From NCBI RefSeq assembly GCF_001612825.1, contig NZ_BDBE01000031.1, positions 62,001 through 126,000 of the forward strand: a DNA stretch of 64,000 nt, given 5' to 3'. Numbering within the stretch: position 1 is the stretch's first letter; every line of letters starts with the position of its first letter. The notes under the pieces were generated by a model. That model searched no databases and was not told the origin of the DNA. It saw only the letters and a list, made by a program, of their open reading frames with translations. The stretch is from Nocardia caishijiensis NBRC 108228. Its GTDB lineage: Bacteria > Actinomycetota > Actinomycetes > Mycobacteriales > Mycobacteriaceae. A program made the position numbers and the translations under genes. This document shows, piece by piece, positions 14,750 through 22,272 of this stretch.

Positions 14750-15296
14750 TCTTCCCTCCATGTTCCGGATCCGGCGCCCGCAGTGCTTGCCGCACCGACG
14801 CGCGGGCACGATGCAGGCGCGACTTCATCGCGGGTGTGCTGAGGCCGAGCGCGTCGGCGACGAGGCGGCCGCGCAGGCCCTGGATATCGCGCATGATGAG
14901 GACGCTCCGCTGGTCGTCGGGAAGGGTGGCGACGGCCGCCGCCACCCGTGCCGCTTCCAGTCGTCGCAGCACTTCGTCCTCGGCCGAGGCCGTCACGGCG
15001 GTTTCCGCCGGTTGGTGCTGCGGTCTGATCCTGGCCCGCCGCAGGCACTCGTTGCGCACGATGCGGAACATCCACGACGCCAGCGCACCCGATGCCCGCA
15101 ACATCCCGATCTTGCGATACAGGATGATGAGCGCTTCCTGGGCGGCGTCCTCGGCGTCTTCGGGTGTGGCACAGAGCGTACGAGCGAACCGCTGAATGTT
15201 CGGGTAGGACCCCGACACCAGCGCGGCGATCGAATCCACGTCCCCGTTGCGGGCGGCGGCGATCAGGTCATCGGCGGGCCAGCGCGGGTCAGTCAC
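14742..15296 (-). CDS. ECF-type RNA polymerase sigma factor
   Basis: A 184-residue sigma factor. Region 2 holds PEDAEDAAQEALIILYRKIGMLR and SWMFRIVRNECLRRAR; region 4 holds LPDDQRSVLIMRDIQGLRGRLVADALGLSTPAMKSRLHRAR, with the usual HTH. No extra C-terminal domain is present. The GTG start at 15296 overlaps the stop of a 29-residue membrane peptide gene, and its own stop overlaps the next gene, giving a tight three-gene unit. Target promoters are unknown. Confidence 0.92.
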   Translation of the reverse strand: MTDPRWPADDLIAAARNGDVDSIAALVSGSYPNIQRFARTLCATPEDAEDAAQEALIILYRKIGMLRASGALASWMFRIVRNECLRRARIRPQHQPAETAVTASAEDEVLRRLEAARVAAAVATLPDDQRSVLIMRDIQGLRGRLVADALGLSTPAMKSRLHRARASVRQALRAPDPEHGGKNV

Positions 15297-15378
15297 GCCC
15301 GGCCCGTTTGCGCCGCAGGACGTACACGCACGTACACATCAACACCAGGCCGACGACGATTCCGGTTCCGACGATCAC
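15289..15378 (-). CDS. 29-residue single-span membrane peptide, first gene of the sigma operon
   Basis: GTG at 15378 follows GGGAGG by about 7 bases and opens a frame encoding a hydrophobic segment (IVGTGIVVGLVLMCTCVYVL) and a basic tail (RRKRAGRD). Its stop overlaps the sigma factor start by 8 bases. A good ribosome site, one clean transmembrane span with positive-inside tail, and coupling to the next gene argue that it is real. It may be a small regulator or simply a coupling leader. It was too short for most gene callers. Confidence 0.65.
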   Translation of the reverse strand: MIVGTGIVVGLVLMCTCVYVLRRKRAGRD

Positions 15379-15446
15379 AACAACCTCCCTTTCGTCCCCG
15401 CACGGTGCGTGGACACCTGTAAGAGGCGCCGGTCGCGGAAAAGGAT

Positions 15447-16214
15447 TCAGGGTCGTGGACGTTTCGCGGTGACGATCCACGCGTGCGAGTCGAACAGCAC
15501 ACCACCGTCGGTCTGGTGCGCGGCGAGCACCTCCCGCAATCGGGTGCGGGCTCGCTCGCCTTCGGCGGGCTCGAGGTGATCGAGTGAAGCGCGGAATCCG
15601 TTGAGCAACAGCAGATTATGGTAGGCGGCGGCGCTGTCGGCACCCAGAAACACCGACTCGCGCACTTCGTCGAACTCGATATCGGCGAAACCCGCTGCGG
15701 TCAGGACGAATTCGGTGACCTCGGGGTCGGCCAGCGAGAACGGTCCCGGTCCCGCCTCGGTCATCGACGCGACGACCTTCCGAGGGAACACCGTCACCCA
15801 CTCGTTGCGCTCCGCCCCTTGCCACACCATCATCACCAGCCGCCCACCCGGCCGCAACGCCCGCCCGATATTGCGGAACGCGGCGACGGGATCGGCGAAG
15901 AACATCACCCCGAACCTGCTGATACACAGATCGAAGAACCCGGCGGCGAACGGGTGCGCCTGCGCGTCCCCCACCTCGAACCCGACATTGCCCACCTTCT
16001 CCTGCGCGCTGACCAACCGAGCGCGTTCGACCATCACCGCCGACACGTCCACCCCGAGCGCCTCGCCCTCACCGGCGTCCCGCGCCGCCTCCCGCGTGGT
16101 CCCCCCGGCACCACATCCGATATCGAGCACCCGGTCCCGCATCCCCACCCGCGCGGCCGCTCGCAGATGCACCTGGTGCGATCGCAACTCGGCGTCGTAA
16201 TCGAACAGCTCCAT
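15447..16214 (-). CDS. Class I SAM-dependent methyltransferase
   Basis: A 255-residue methyltransferase with motif I VLDIGCGAGGTTREAA, an acidic motif II (ALGVDVSAVMVE), GDAQAHPF (motif III) and RFGVMFFADPVAAFRNIGRALRPGGRLVMMVW (motifs IV-V). The ATG at 16214 follows GGGAGGT. The C-terminal part (AYHNLLLLNGF, then DSHAWIVTAKRP) is seen in proteins annotated as ubiquinone/menaquinone-type or small-molecule methyltransferases. The substrate is unknown. It lies upstream of the sigma operon on the same strand with a 68-base gap. Confidence 0.85.
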   Translation of the reverse strand: MELFDYDAELRSHQVHLRAAARVGMRDRVLDIGCGAGGTTREAARDAGEGEALGVDVSAVMVERARLVSAQEKVGNVGFEVGDAQAHPFAAGFFDLCISRFGVMFFADPVAAFRNIGRALRPGGRLVMMVWQGAERNEWVTVFPRKVVASMTEAGPGPFSLADPEVTEFVLTAAGFADIEFDEVRESVFLGADSAAAYHNLLLLNGFRASLDHLEPAEGERARTRLREVLAAHQTDGGVLFDSHAWIVTAKRPRP

Positions 16215-16352
16215 CTCGACCTCCCTCGAGTACCGGGCCCGCAGACCTAACGGATCACACCACCTGTCAGCTTCCGACGCCCGCAGATATTCCCGACGTT
16301 CGTCCAGGCACATCGATGTGACAGCGCGGACGGTAGCGAGAAGGATGGGGTG

Positions 16353-17240
16353 ATGTCTACGCGGGAGTTGATCGTCCTCGGGACGGCGGGGGCGGTGCCG
16401 ACTCGTCGCCGCAATCACAACGGGTACCTGTTGCGGTGGGACGGTCGGGGGGTACTGTTCGACCCGGGTGAGGGGACGCAGCGGCAGATGGCGCATGCCG
16501 GGGCTTCGGCTACCGAGGTGCACTGGTTGTGTGTGACCCATTTTCATGGGGACCATTCGCTCGGGGTGCCGGGAATCGTGCAGCGACTGGGCCGCGACGG
16601 TGTTCCGCACGACGTGCACGCCGTCTTCCCGGCCGAGGGCATCGAGTACTGGGAACGGCTGAAGTTCGCGACGAGCTATTACGGCTCGGCCAATCTGGTC
16701 GAACACCCCGTGAGCGGCGCGGGAGAAACAGTGCGGGACAAGGCGTTCAGCCTCACCGCCTTACCGTTGTCGCACAGCATTCCCACCTATGGATACCGCC
16801 TGGCCGAACCGGACGGCCGCACGTTCCTGCCCGAGAAATTGCGGGAACACGGCATCTCCGGCGCCGCCGTACGGGAACTGTCGGGCCCCTTGCTCGCGGA
16901 GTGTTCGGCGCCGAAGCCGGGCCAGAAGGTCGCCTTCGTGATGGATACCCGCCTGTGCGACAACGTCTTCGCGCTGGCCGCCGATGTCGACATGCTCATC
17001 ATCGAGTCCACGTTTCTGGATTCGGAAGTCGAGCAGGCGCACGAACGCGGGCATCTCACCGCCCGTCAGGCTGGTGAGGTGGCCCGCGCGTGTGGAGTGA
17101 GAACACTGGTGCTCACCCATTTTTCGGAGCGCTACACCCCGGCCGACGATCAAGCGTTCCTCGAGCAGGCCGACTTCCCCGGTGCAGTCCTCGCTCACGA
17201 CCTCGATCGCGTCCCGCTCCCGGGCCGCCGCACCCGCTGA
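16353..17240 (+). CDS. rnz: Ribonuclease Z
   Basis: A 295-residue metallo-beta-lactamase-fold endonuclease that trims tRNA 3' trailers. Landmarks are LGTAGAVPTRRRNHNGYLL, the zinc motif THFHGDHSLG (about residue 62-71), LPLSHSIPTYGYRL, FVMDTRLCDN and LTHFSERY. The ATG at 16353 is preceded by GGATGGGG; a GTG overlaps one codon earlier. At least some tRNA genes here (tRNA-Val, tRNA-Met) lack an encoded CCA, which makes RNase Z relevant to their maturation. Confidence 0.92.
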   Translation: MSTRELIVLGTAGAVPTRRRNHNGYLLRWDGRGVLFDPGEGTQRQMAHAGASATEVHWLCVTHFHGDHSLGVPGIVQRLGRDGVPHDVHAVFPAEGIEYWERLKFATSYYGSANLVEHPVSGAGETVRDKAFSLTALPLSHSIPTYGYRLAEPDGRTFLPEKLREHGISGAAVRELSGPLLAECSAPKPGQKVAFVMDTRLCDNVFALAADVDMLIIESTFLDSEVEQAHERGHLTARQAGEVARACGVRTLVLTHFSERYTPADDQAFLEQADFPGAVLAHDLDRVPLPGRRTR

Positions 17241-17265
17241 ACGACGGCCCGGGAAGCAGGCGTCG

Positions 17266-17670
17266 CTAGAAGCTGCCGGTCGAGGGCAGCGAGCTGGGCA
17301 CGTTCACGGTGACCAGTTCGGAGAACACGAACTCGGCGCCGTTGACACACCCGCCGCGCGCGGTGATCGTGGAACCGGGCTCGAGCCCCTCGAGCGAGGT
17401 GGTGACCGTTTCTCCGGCATCGGCCAGCGACTCGGGCGAACCGTTGCCGAAGAACGCGTGATTGTTCTCGGGCCCGATCCCGGCCTCGGCCCAGCACTGG
17501 CCCCGGTCGTTGGGGTTGTGCAGGGTCGCGGTGACGGTGCCCGCCGCGGTCCCGGCGAAGGTGACCTGCGGTGCCACGAACGGCGTCGCCGCACCGGCAG
17601 GCGCGAGGGGCCCGAAGGCAATCGTGGCCGACGCGGCCACTACGAAAGCTGCGGAAATTCGTCTGTTCAT
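17266..17670 (-). CDS. Small secreted protein with two conserved cysteines
   Basis: A 134-residue protein with a classical signal peptide (MNRRISAAFVVAASATIAFG, cleavage near AGAA) and a mature all-beta-looking domain. Cys in RGQCWAEAG and ARGGCVNG could form a disulfide. It resembles many short Ig-like secreted proteins of Nocardia and mycobacteria without a known role. It converges on rnz with a 25-base gap. Confidence 0.75.
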   Translation of the reverse strand: MNRRISAAFVVAASATIAFGPLAPAGAATPFVAPQVTFAGTAAGTVTATLHNPNDRGQCWAEAGIGPENNHAFFGNGSPESLADAGETVTTSLEGLEPGSTITARGGCVNGAEFVFSELVTVNVPSSLPSTGSF

Positions 17671-17768
17671 CACATGTTTGATGTTGCCGCACAACGCATT
17701 TCGAAACAAGAAAACCGGTGCCACCACAACTGGGGGCTGGCGTGGTGAAGAACTCGTCGGCCCACGTC

Positions 17769-18428
17769 CTACGCGCGGACAGTCGCCACTTTCCGTGGAC
17801 TCGGCGCCCCGGCGCGACCAGTCCGAGCCAGACGTATTCCCGTGCCCGACAACCAGATCGCCACACCCATCTGGAACGGGAACAGGATGGAGTAGTCGAT
17901 GTCGCGAGTGAGGACCACCAGCGGACCCGCGAACGAACTGGCGACGCCGGAGACCAGTCCGATCGCGCCGAGGATCCAGGCGGCGGTGGTTCGCGCCTCA
18001 CGGGCTACGGCGATCGCGAGGGCGGCGGTGGTGAGACCCAGGGCCGGTGAGGCGAGCACCTGCATGGTCATGTGGAAGTCGAGGATCGGGGTGTGGGCGT
18101 GGTCGCGCAGGGCGTCGGCCTCGGAGGCCGCTGCCACGTGCGGGATCAGTTCGAGTCCGGCGAACGCCGTGCCGACCGCCGCGACGGTGAGCCATGTCGC
18201 GACTGCCGGGCCGAACACGCCTTGTCGCCGGGCGAGGACGTACATCGACGCGGCGAGTAGCAGCCCGACCATCTGCAACAAGTGGGACGCGTTCCAGAGG
18301 TCACTGGTGAACATCGAGACCAGGTGATCGTCGATATTGCCGCCGGAACCGATCGGATGCAGCTGACCACCCACCCCGAAAAGGACGGCGGCAACGACGA
18401 AGCCCAGCGGAACGACACGTTGACTCAT
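17769..18428 (-). CDS. Multi-pass membrane protein, likely controlled by the divergent TetR regulator
   Basis: A 219-residue membrane protein with about six spans, beginning MSQRVVPLGFVVAAVLFGVGG. Conserved-looking polar loops (GGNIDDHLVSMFTSDLWNASH and PHVAAASEADALRDHAH, with several His and Asp) face one side and could bind a metal or substrate. I do not recognise the family. The start at 18428 is 70 bases from the divergent TetR gene, and the gap contains inverted repeats, so repression by that regulator is likely. Confidence 0.72.
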   Translation of the reverse strand: MSQRVVPLGFVVAAVLFGVGGQLHPIGSGGNIDDHLVSMFTSDLWNASHLLQMVGLLLAASMYVLARRQGVFGPAVATWLTVAAVGTAFAGLELIPHVAAASEADALRDHAHTPILDFHMTMQVLASPALGLTTAALAIAVAREARTTAAWILGAIGLVSGVASSFAGPLVVLTRDIDYSILFPFQMGVAIWLSGTGIRLARTGRAGAPSPRKVATVRA

Positions 18429-18438
18429 GAGTTACTCG

Positions 18439-18464
18439 ATTCACTAGAGAAGTACTCAGTGAAT
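18439..18464. promoter_or_regulatory. Candidate TetR operator in the divergent promoter
   Basis: ATTCACT, 12 bases, AGTGAAT is a perfect 7-bp-arm inverted repeat; next to it GAGT-T-ACTC (18429-18437) forms a second small palindrome touching the start of the membrane protein gene. Location between divergent TetR and target genes is classic for autoregulation. Confidence 0.6.
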
Positions 18465-18498
18465 ATAGACCCGCTTGATAGGGCTGTAAAGTAGGGCC

Positions 18499-19140
18499 GT
18501 GGACACCGAACGACCGGGGCGCGGCTATCGGTCGAGCCTGCGAGCCCGACAGGCCGAACTCACCCGCATGCTCATCGCGCGAGCAGCGCGCGAACTGTTC
18601 GTGCGGCACGGCTGGTCGGGAACGAGCGTGCGGGCGGTCGCGGGGGCGGCGGGCGTCTCCGAGGCCACGATCTATGCCGTCTACGGCAGCAAGGCCGGCC
18701 TGGCGACATCGCTGATCGACAGCGCCGACGAGGGCGCCGATGTCGAGCGTGCGACGGCCGAACTGATCGCCGGGAAAGACGATCCGCGTGCGCAATTACG
18801 CGCGTTGGTCGGTTTCGACCGCCGCCTCTTCGAGTCCGCTGGTGACGTGTTGCGCATCATGATCGAGGGATCGCGCCAGCACGCCGCGCTGGCCGACGCG
18901 TACCGCATGGGCCGCGACCGCGGCGACCAGGTGCGCCGTGAAGTGTACGAGTCCTGGCCGCAGAGCGTCTGGCGACCGGGCGTGACCGCGACCCATGCCC
19001 TCGACATCGCCGCGGCCCTCTGCTCGATCGATACCTTCGATGTGTTGCGCGGCGAACGCGGGTGGACACCCGATCAGATCGAAAGCTGGTGGGCCACCAC
19101 ATTGGGTGAGCTGTTCTTCGGATCGACGGACGGGCAGTAG
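18499..19140 (+). CDS. TetR-family transcriptional regulator
   Basis: A 213-residue regulator. The HTH is LIARAARELFVRHGWSGTSVRAVAGAAGVSEATIYAVYGSKAGL (residues ~26-69), standard for TetR. The C-terminal ligand domain is all-helical and ends in WWATTLGELFFG. GTG start at 18499. The ligand is unknown; the obvious target is the divergent membrane protein gene. Confidence 0.88.
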   Translation: MDTERPGRGYRSSLRARQAELTRMLIARAARELFVRHGWSGTSVRAVAGAAGVSEATIYAVYGSKAGLATSLIDSADEGADVERATAELIAGKDDPRAQLRALVGFDRRLFESAGDVLRIMIEGSRQHAALADAYRMGRDRGDQVRREVYESWPQSVWRPGVTATHALDIAAALCSIDTFDVLRGERGWTPDQIESWWATTLGELFFGSTDGQ

Positions 19141-19154
19141 TGGGCGTCCGAGCC

Positions 19155-19335
19155 TCGCGACGACATCTCAGCGGACCGCAAGAACGTCTTCATCGCCGCG
19201 TTCACGATCTTTCCGATCGGGTCCGAGTTGTGCGGTGCGGCACGGAACATGCCGCAGCTCATCGGGTTTCGCGCACCCCAAGGGCTGGGTGCGGGTGAGT
19301 TGCTCGTCGGCGGGATAGATCGTCGGCGTGCTGTC
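19155..19335 (+). pseudogene. Decayed fragment of a DHA2-type (EmrB/QacA) MFS drug transporter
   Basis: Reading frame with codons beginning at 19155 gives RKNVFIAAFTIFPIGSELCG followed by AARNMPQLIGFRAPQGLGAG, which is the TM2-TM3 region of DHA2 multidrug efflux proteins (consensus GSxLCGxAxxMxxLIxFRxxQGxGaG). No start codon, no first helix and no continuation are present, and Glu replaces hydrophobic residues inside the helix (GSELCG). The remaining bases to 19513 hold nothing recognisable. It is a relic of a lost transporter that may once have been controlled by the adjacent TetR gene. Confidence 0.75.
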
Positions 19336-19513
19336 CCCGCCGCGACAGCGAGCGAAGGCGCATGGCACCGAGTGAGCACCTGTCCCAGCCTCACCCACGG
19401 TCCCGGCGCACGCTGTCGCGTCTACTGTCCCAGCGGGTTCTGATCGAAGACGCTGCGGGACAGGGTGTGCGGCGGTCTCGGCACAGAGGCCGGAATGCGG
19501 GAAGGAATGGTGT

Positions 19514-20041
19514 TCAGCCGACGTGGCGACGCAGCCAGGTGACTTCGGCGCCGGTGCAGTCGGTGCCCTGGCGGAAGGCCTCGAGGTCTTCATCCCAGGC
19601 GGTGCCGAGGGCGCGCTCGATTTCGGCGCCGAGGTCGACGGTGCTCAGTTCGGTGGCGGCTTGGAGGAGGGCGCGTAATCGCATCTCGCCGAGCATCACG
19701 TCGCCGTTGGCGCCGGTGGAGCCGTGCCAGAGGCCGAGGGCGGGGACGAAACTGTAGCGTTCGCCGTCCACGCCTTCGCTGGGGTCCTCGGTGACTTCGA
19801 ACCGCAGCACCGGCCAGGCGCGCAACGACTGGGCAATCCGGGCGGCGGTACCGACGGGGCCGATCCAGTCACCGCTGGCACGCAGCTGCCCGTCGGCGGG
19901 CTGCGCGGTCCAGCGCAGTTTCGCCGGCGTGGAAAGCGCGGTGGACAGTGCCCATTCGATGTGCGGGCACAACGCGGCGGGCGAGGAGTGGATGTAGACC
20001 ACACCTGCCGTCGCGTCAGCGAACTGACTCGATGCGCGCAC
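19514..20041 (-). CDS. DUF3145 family protein
   Basis: A 175-residue cytoplasmic protein of the actinobacterial DUF3145 family, recognised by VRASSQFADATAGVVYIHSSPAALCPHIEWAL split across its start, by RFEVTEDPSEGVDGERYS, and by the closing AEVTWLRRHVG. The GTG at 20041 has GGAGG 8 bases upstream and matches the usual family start; an upstream ATG would add eight residues. Function unknown; in mycobacteria the gene is conserved and single-copy. Confidence 0.88.
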   Translation of the reverse strand: MRASSQFADATAGVVYIHSSPAALCPHIEWALSTALSTPAKLRWTAQPADGQLRASGDWIGPVGTAARIAQSLRAWPVLRFEVTEDPSEGVDGERYSFVPALGLWHGSTGANGDVMLGEMRLRALLQAATELSTVDLGAEIERALGTAWDEDLEAFRQGTDCTGAEVTWLRRHVG

Positions 20042-20142
20042 TACCAACACCTCCAGCCTCGACAAGGAGCGTCTTCCCCAACGGTCCGTCGGACTGGTGT
20101 GGTGCGAGTGTAGGCGAAGTGAGTGATGTTGCGGGTGTTACC

Positions 20143-20958
20143 TCACTGCGTGTTATGTGTCTCTGCGATCACGGAATCACTAAATTTCGGCCACGCGGTT
20201 CTTGCCCAGTCGCCAAAATTCTCGTCGCTCAAACCGATCGTGGCTACCCCTATTTCCGGGTCGACCCACAGGAACGTCCCGGACTGCCCGAAGTGGCCAT
20301 AGGTGCGCGGCGAATTGGAATGACCGGTCCAATGCGGGGTTTTCCCACCACGGATTTCGAAGCCGAGACCCCAGTCGTTGGGCCGCTGGGAGCCGTATCC
20401 CGGCAGCACTCCGTCCCGGTCGGGGAATTGCACGGAGGTGGCCTCGTCGAGCGTTTGCCGAGATATCAATTCGGGTGTCAGCAACTCGGTGGCGAATAGC
20501 GTGAGGTCACGGAGGCTCGCGCGTCCGGCATGACCCGCCGACCCGTCCAGAACCGCCCCGCGCATGCCGAGTGGTTCGAATACCGCCTCGTGCAGATAGT
20601 CCGGAAAGTGGATGCCCGTGCTTTCGGTGAGGAAATCGGCGAGCAGTTCGAATCCGGCACTCGAGTAGATGCGTCGGGCGCCCGGTTTCGCGAGGACCTC
20701 TGGCGTGGCGAAGGCCACACCGGAGGTGTGCGCCAGCAGATGCCGCACGGTCGAGCCGGGCGGGCCCGCGGGTTGGTCGAGCTCGATCGCGCCCTCCTCG
20801 ACGGCGACCAGGGCCGCGTAGGCGACGAGGGGCTTGGTGACCGAAGCCAGCCGGAACACCCGGTCGAGTTCACCGGTGGTGTCGACCCCGTCGACGGTGA
20901 CCACGGCGGCCGCGGCGTGCGCCACCGGCCACTGCTGAACCTGCTCCAACGAACGCAT
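20143..20958 (-). CDS. Serine beta-lactamase-fold hydrolase (class C-like)
   Basis: A 271-residue member of the beta-lactamase / D-alanyl-D-alanine carboxypeptidase fold. Catalytic elements are SVTK (SxxK), YSSAG in place of YxN, and HFGQSG replacing the KTG motif. There is no signal peptide, so it is likely cytoplasmic, and it is more likely an esterase or peptidase than an antibiotic-degrading enzyme. The ATG at 20958 is chosen because the ATG at 20991 would overlap the divergent neighbour. The short divergent gap suggests a shared promoter with the second hydrolase. Confidence 0.83.
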   Translation of the reverse strand: MRSLEQVQQWPVAHAAAAVVTVDGVDTTGELDRVFRLASVTKPLVAYAALVAVEEGAIELDQPAGPPGSTVRHLLAHTSGVAFATPEVLAKPGARRIYSSAGFELLADFLTESTGIHFPDYLHEAVFEPLGMRGAVLDGSAGHAGRASLRDLTLFATELLTPELISRQTLDEATSVQFPDRDGVLPGYGSQRPNDWGLGFEIRGGKTPHWTGHSNSPRTYGHFGQSGTFLWVDPEIGVATIGLSDENFGDWARTAWPKFSDSVIAETHNTQ

Positions 20959-20989
20959 ATCCGGCAGCGTAGCTACGATCGACGACACC

Positions 20990-22192
20990 ATGAGTCCCGC
21001 ACCATCAGTTCACGGCGACGTAGCGGCCGGTTTCGGCCCGGTCGCCGACGCTTTCCGCCGCAATTTCACCGCCCATGGCGAGATCGGCGCCGCCGTGGCC
21101 GTCTACGCGGGCAGCGAACCGCTGGTCGACCTGTGGGCCGGTCATCGCGACCGCGCCCGGGTGGCCGCCTGGGAGCGCGACACGATCGTCCCGGTGTTCT
21201 CGTCGTCGAAGGGCATGTCGGCGTTCACCATCGCCACCGCCGTCTCGCGCGGCCTGCTCGACTACGACGCCCCGGTCGCGACGTACTGGCCGGAGTTTGC
21301 CGCGCACGGCAAGGACCGGATCACCGTGCGCCAACTGATCGATCACCAGGCCGGTCTGTCGGGCCTGGACCGCACCGTGAAGCTGAGCGAACTCGGCGAC
21401 CGCGAGAGCCTGGCCGACCTGCTCGCCGCGCAGAAACCGAGGTGGGAACCGGGCACCCGGCACGGATATCACGCGCTCACCCTCGGCCTGTACCAGAGCG
21501 AATTGCTGCGCCGCGTGGATCCGGCGGGGCGCAGTCTCGGTCGCTTCTTCGCCGAGGAGATCGCGGCGCCGGTGGACGCCGACCTGTTCATCGGCCTGCC
21601 CGAGAGCGAGTCGTTGGATCGTGTCGCCCAGCTGTCGGCGACCAAGGGCCTCGACATCCTGCGCTACGAGCTCGCCGACGTCCCACTGCGCATCGGCGCG
21701 GAGGTGTACGCCAAGCGCGGGTATTCCTATGCGGCACTGACCAATCCGCGCCCCGGCGCGCCCGCCCGCGCCGCTCGTCGCGAGTTCCTCGGTATCGAAT
21801 GGCCCGGCATGAACGGGGTGGGCAACGCCCGCGCTCTGGCCCGCGTCTACGGCGCGGCCGCGGGCCGCACCGGCGCGCTCCCCCTCGGCGACGACGTCCT
21901 CGACCTGCTCGCCGCCCCGACCGTCGACTCCGTTCCCGCCGACGACCTGGTATTGCACACCAAGAGCCGCTACCACCTGGGTTTCCGCAAGTCGCGCGGC
22001 AGTTTCCGGTTCGGTTCCGACAAACGCGCCTACGGCACGACCGGTCTCGGCGGTTCCTTCGGATTCGCCGATCCGACAACAGGTCTCGGCTTCGGCTACA
22101 CCATGAACCGGCTCGGCATGGCCATCCTCGACGACGTCCGCAGCCGCAACCTGCGCACCGCCGTCCTCGACTGCGCCCGCCGCCGCGCCTGA
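20990..22192 (+). CDS. Family VIII esterase / beta-lactamase-fold hydrolase
   Basis: A 400-residue cytoplasmic serine hydrolase, divergent from a second one. Ser and Lys of SSSKGM (SxxK, near residue 71), RHGYHALTLG with the catalytic Tyr, and GLGGSFGFADPTTGLGFGYTMN at the C-terminal active-site strand are those of EstB/LipL-type carboxylesterases found in mycobacteria and Nocardia. The substrate is unknown. A long bidirectional hairpin follows the stop. Confidence 0.86.
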   Translation: MSPAPSVHGDVAAGFGPVADAFRRNFTAHGEIGAAVAVYAGSEPLVDLWAGHRDRARVAAWERDTIVPVFSSSKGMSAFTIATAVSRGLLDYDAPVATYWPEFAAHGKDRITVRQLIDHQAGLSGLDRTVKLSELGDRESLADLLAAQKPRWEPGTRHGYHALTLGLYQSELLRRVDPAGRSLGRFFAEEIAAPVDADLFIGLPESESLDRVAQLSATKGLDILRYELADVPLRIGAEVYAKRGYSYAALTNPRPGAPARAARREFLGIEWPGMNGVGNARALARVYGAAAGRTGALPLGDDVLDLLAAPTVDSVPADDLVLHTKSRYHLGFRKSRGSFRFGSDKRAYGTTGLGGSFGFADPTTGLGFGYTMNRLGMAILDDVRSRNLRTAVLDCARRRA

Positions 22193-22195
22193 ACG

Positions 22196-22262
22196 CACGA
22201 TCACCACGCCCCGGTGGCGGTATCGGTCGAGAGCCGAACGCCACCAGCGCGTGGTGATCGTG
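22196..22262. terminator. Large bidirectional terminator between convergent genes
   Basis: A perfect 14-bp outer stem (22196-22209 with 22249-22262, CACGATCACCACGC and its complement) encloses a second perfect 7-bp stem (GGTGGCG 22213-22219 with CGCCACC 22239-22245) after a small internal loop. It fills the 80-base gap between the esterase and aztD stops, and can act on both strands. Confidence 0.85.
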
Positions 22263-22272
22263 AACGGGGCGC

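Noticed and set aside
20530..22257. Overlapping plus-strand frame across both serine hydrolases
   Set aside because: Arg/Pro/Gly-rich shadow translation; the two hydrolase genes have clear catalytic motifs in other frames.
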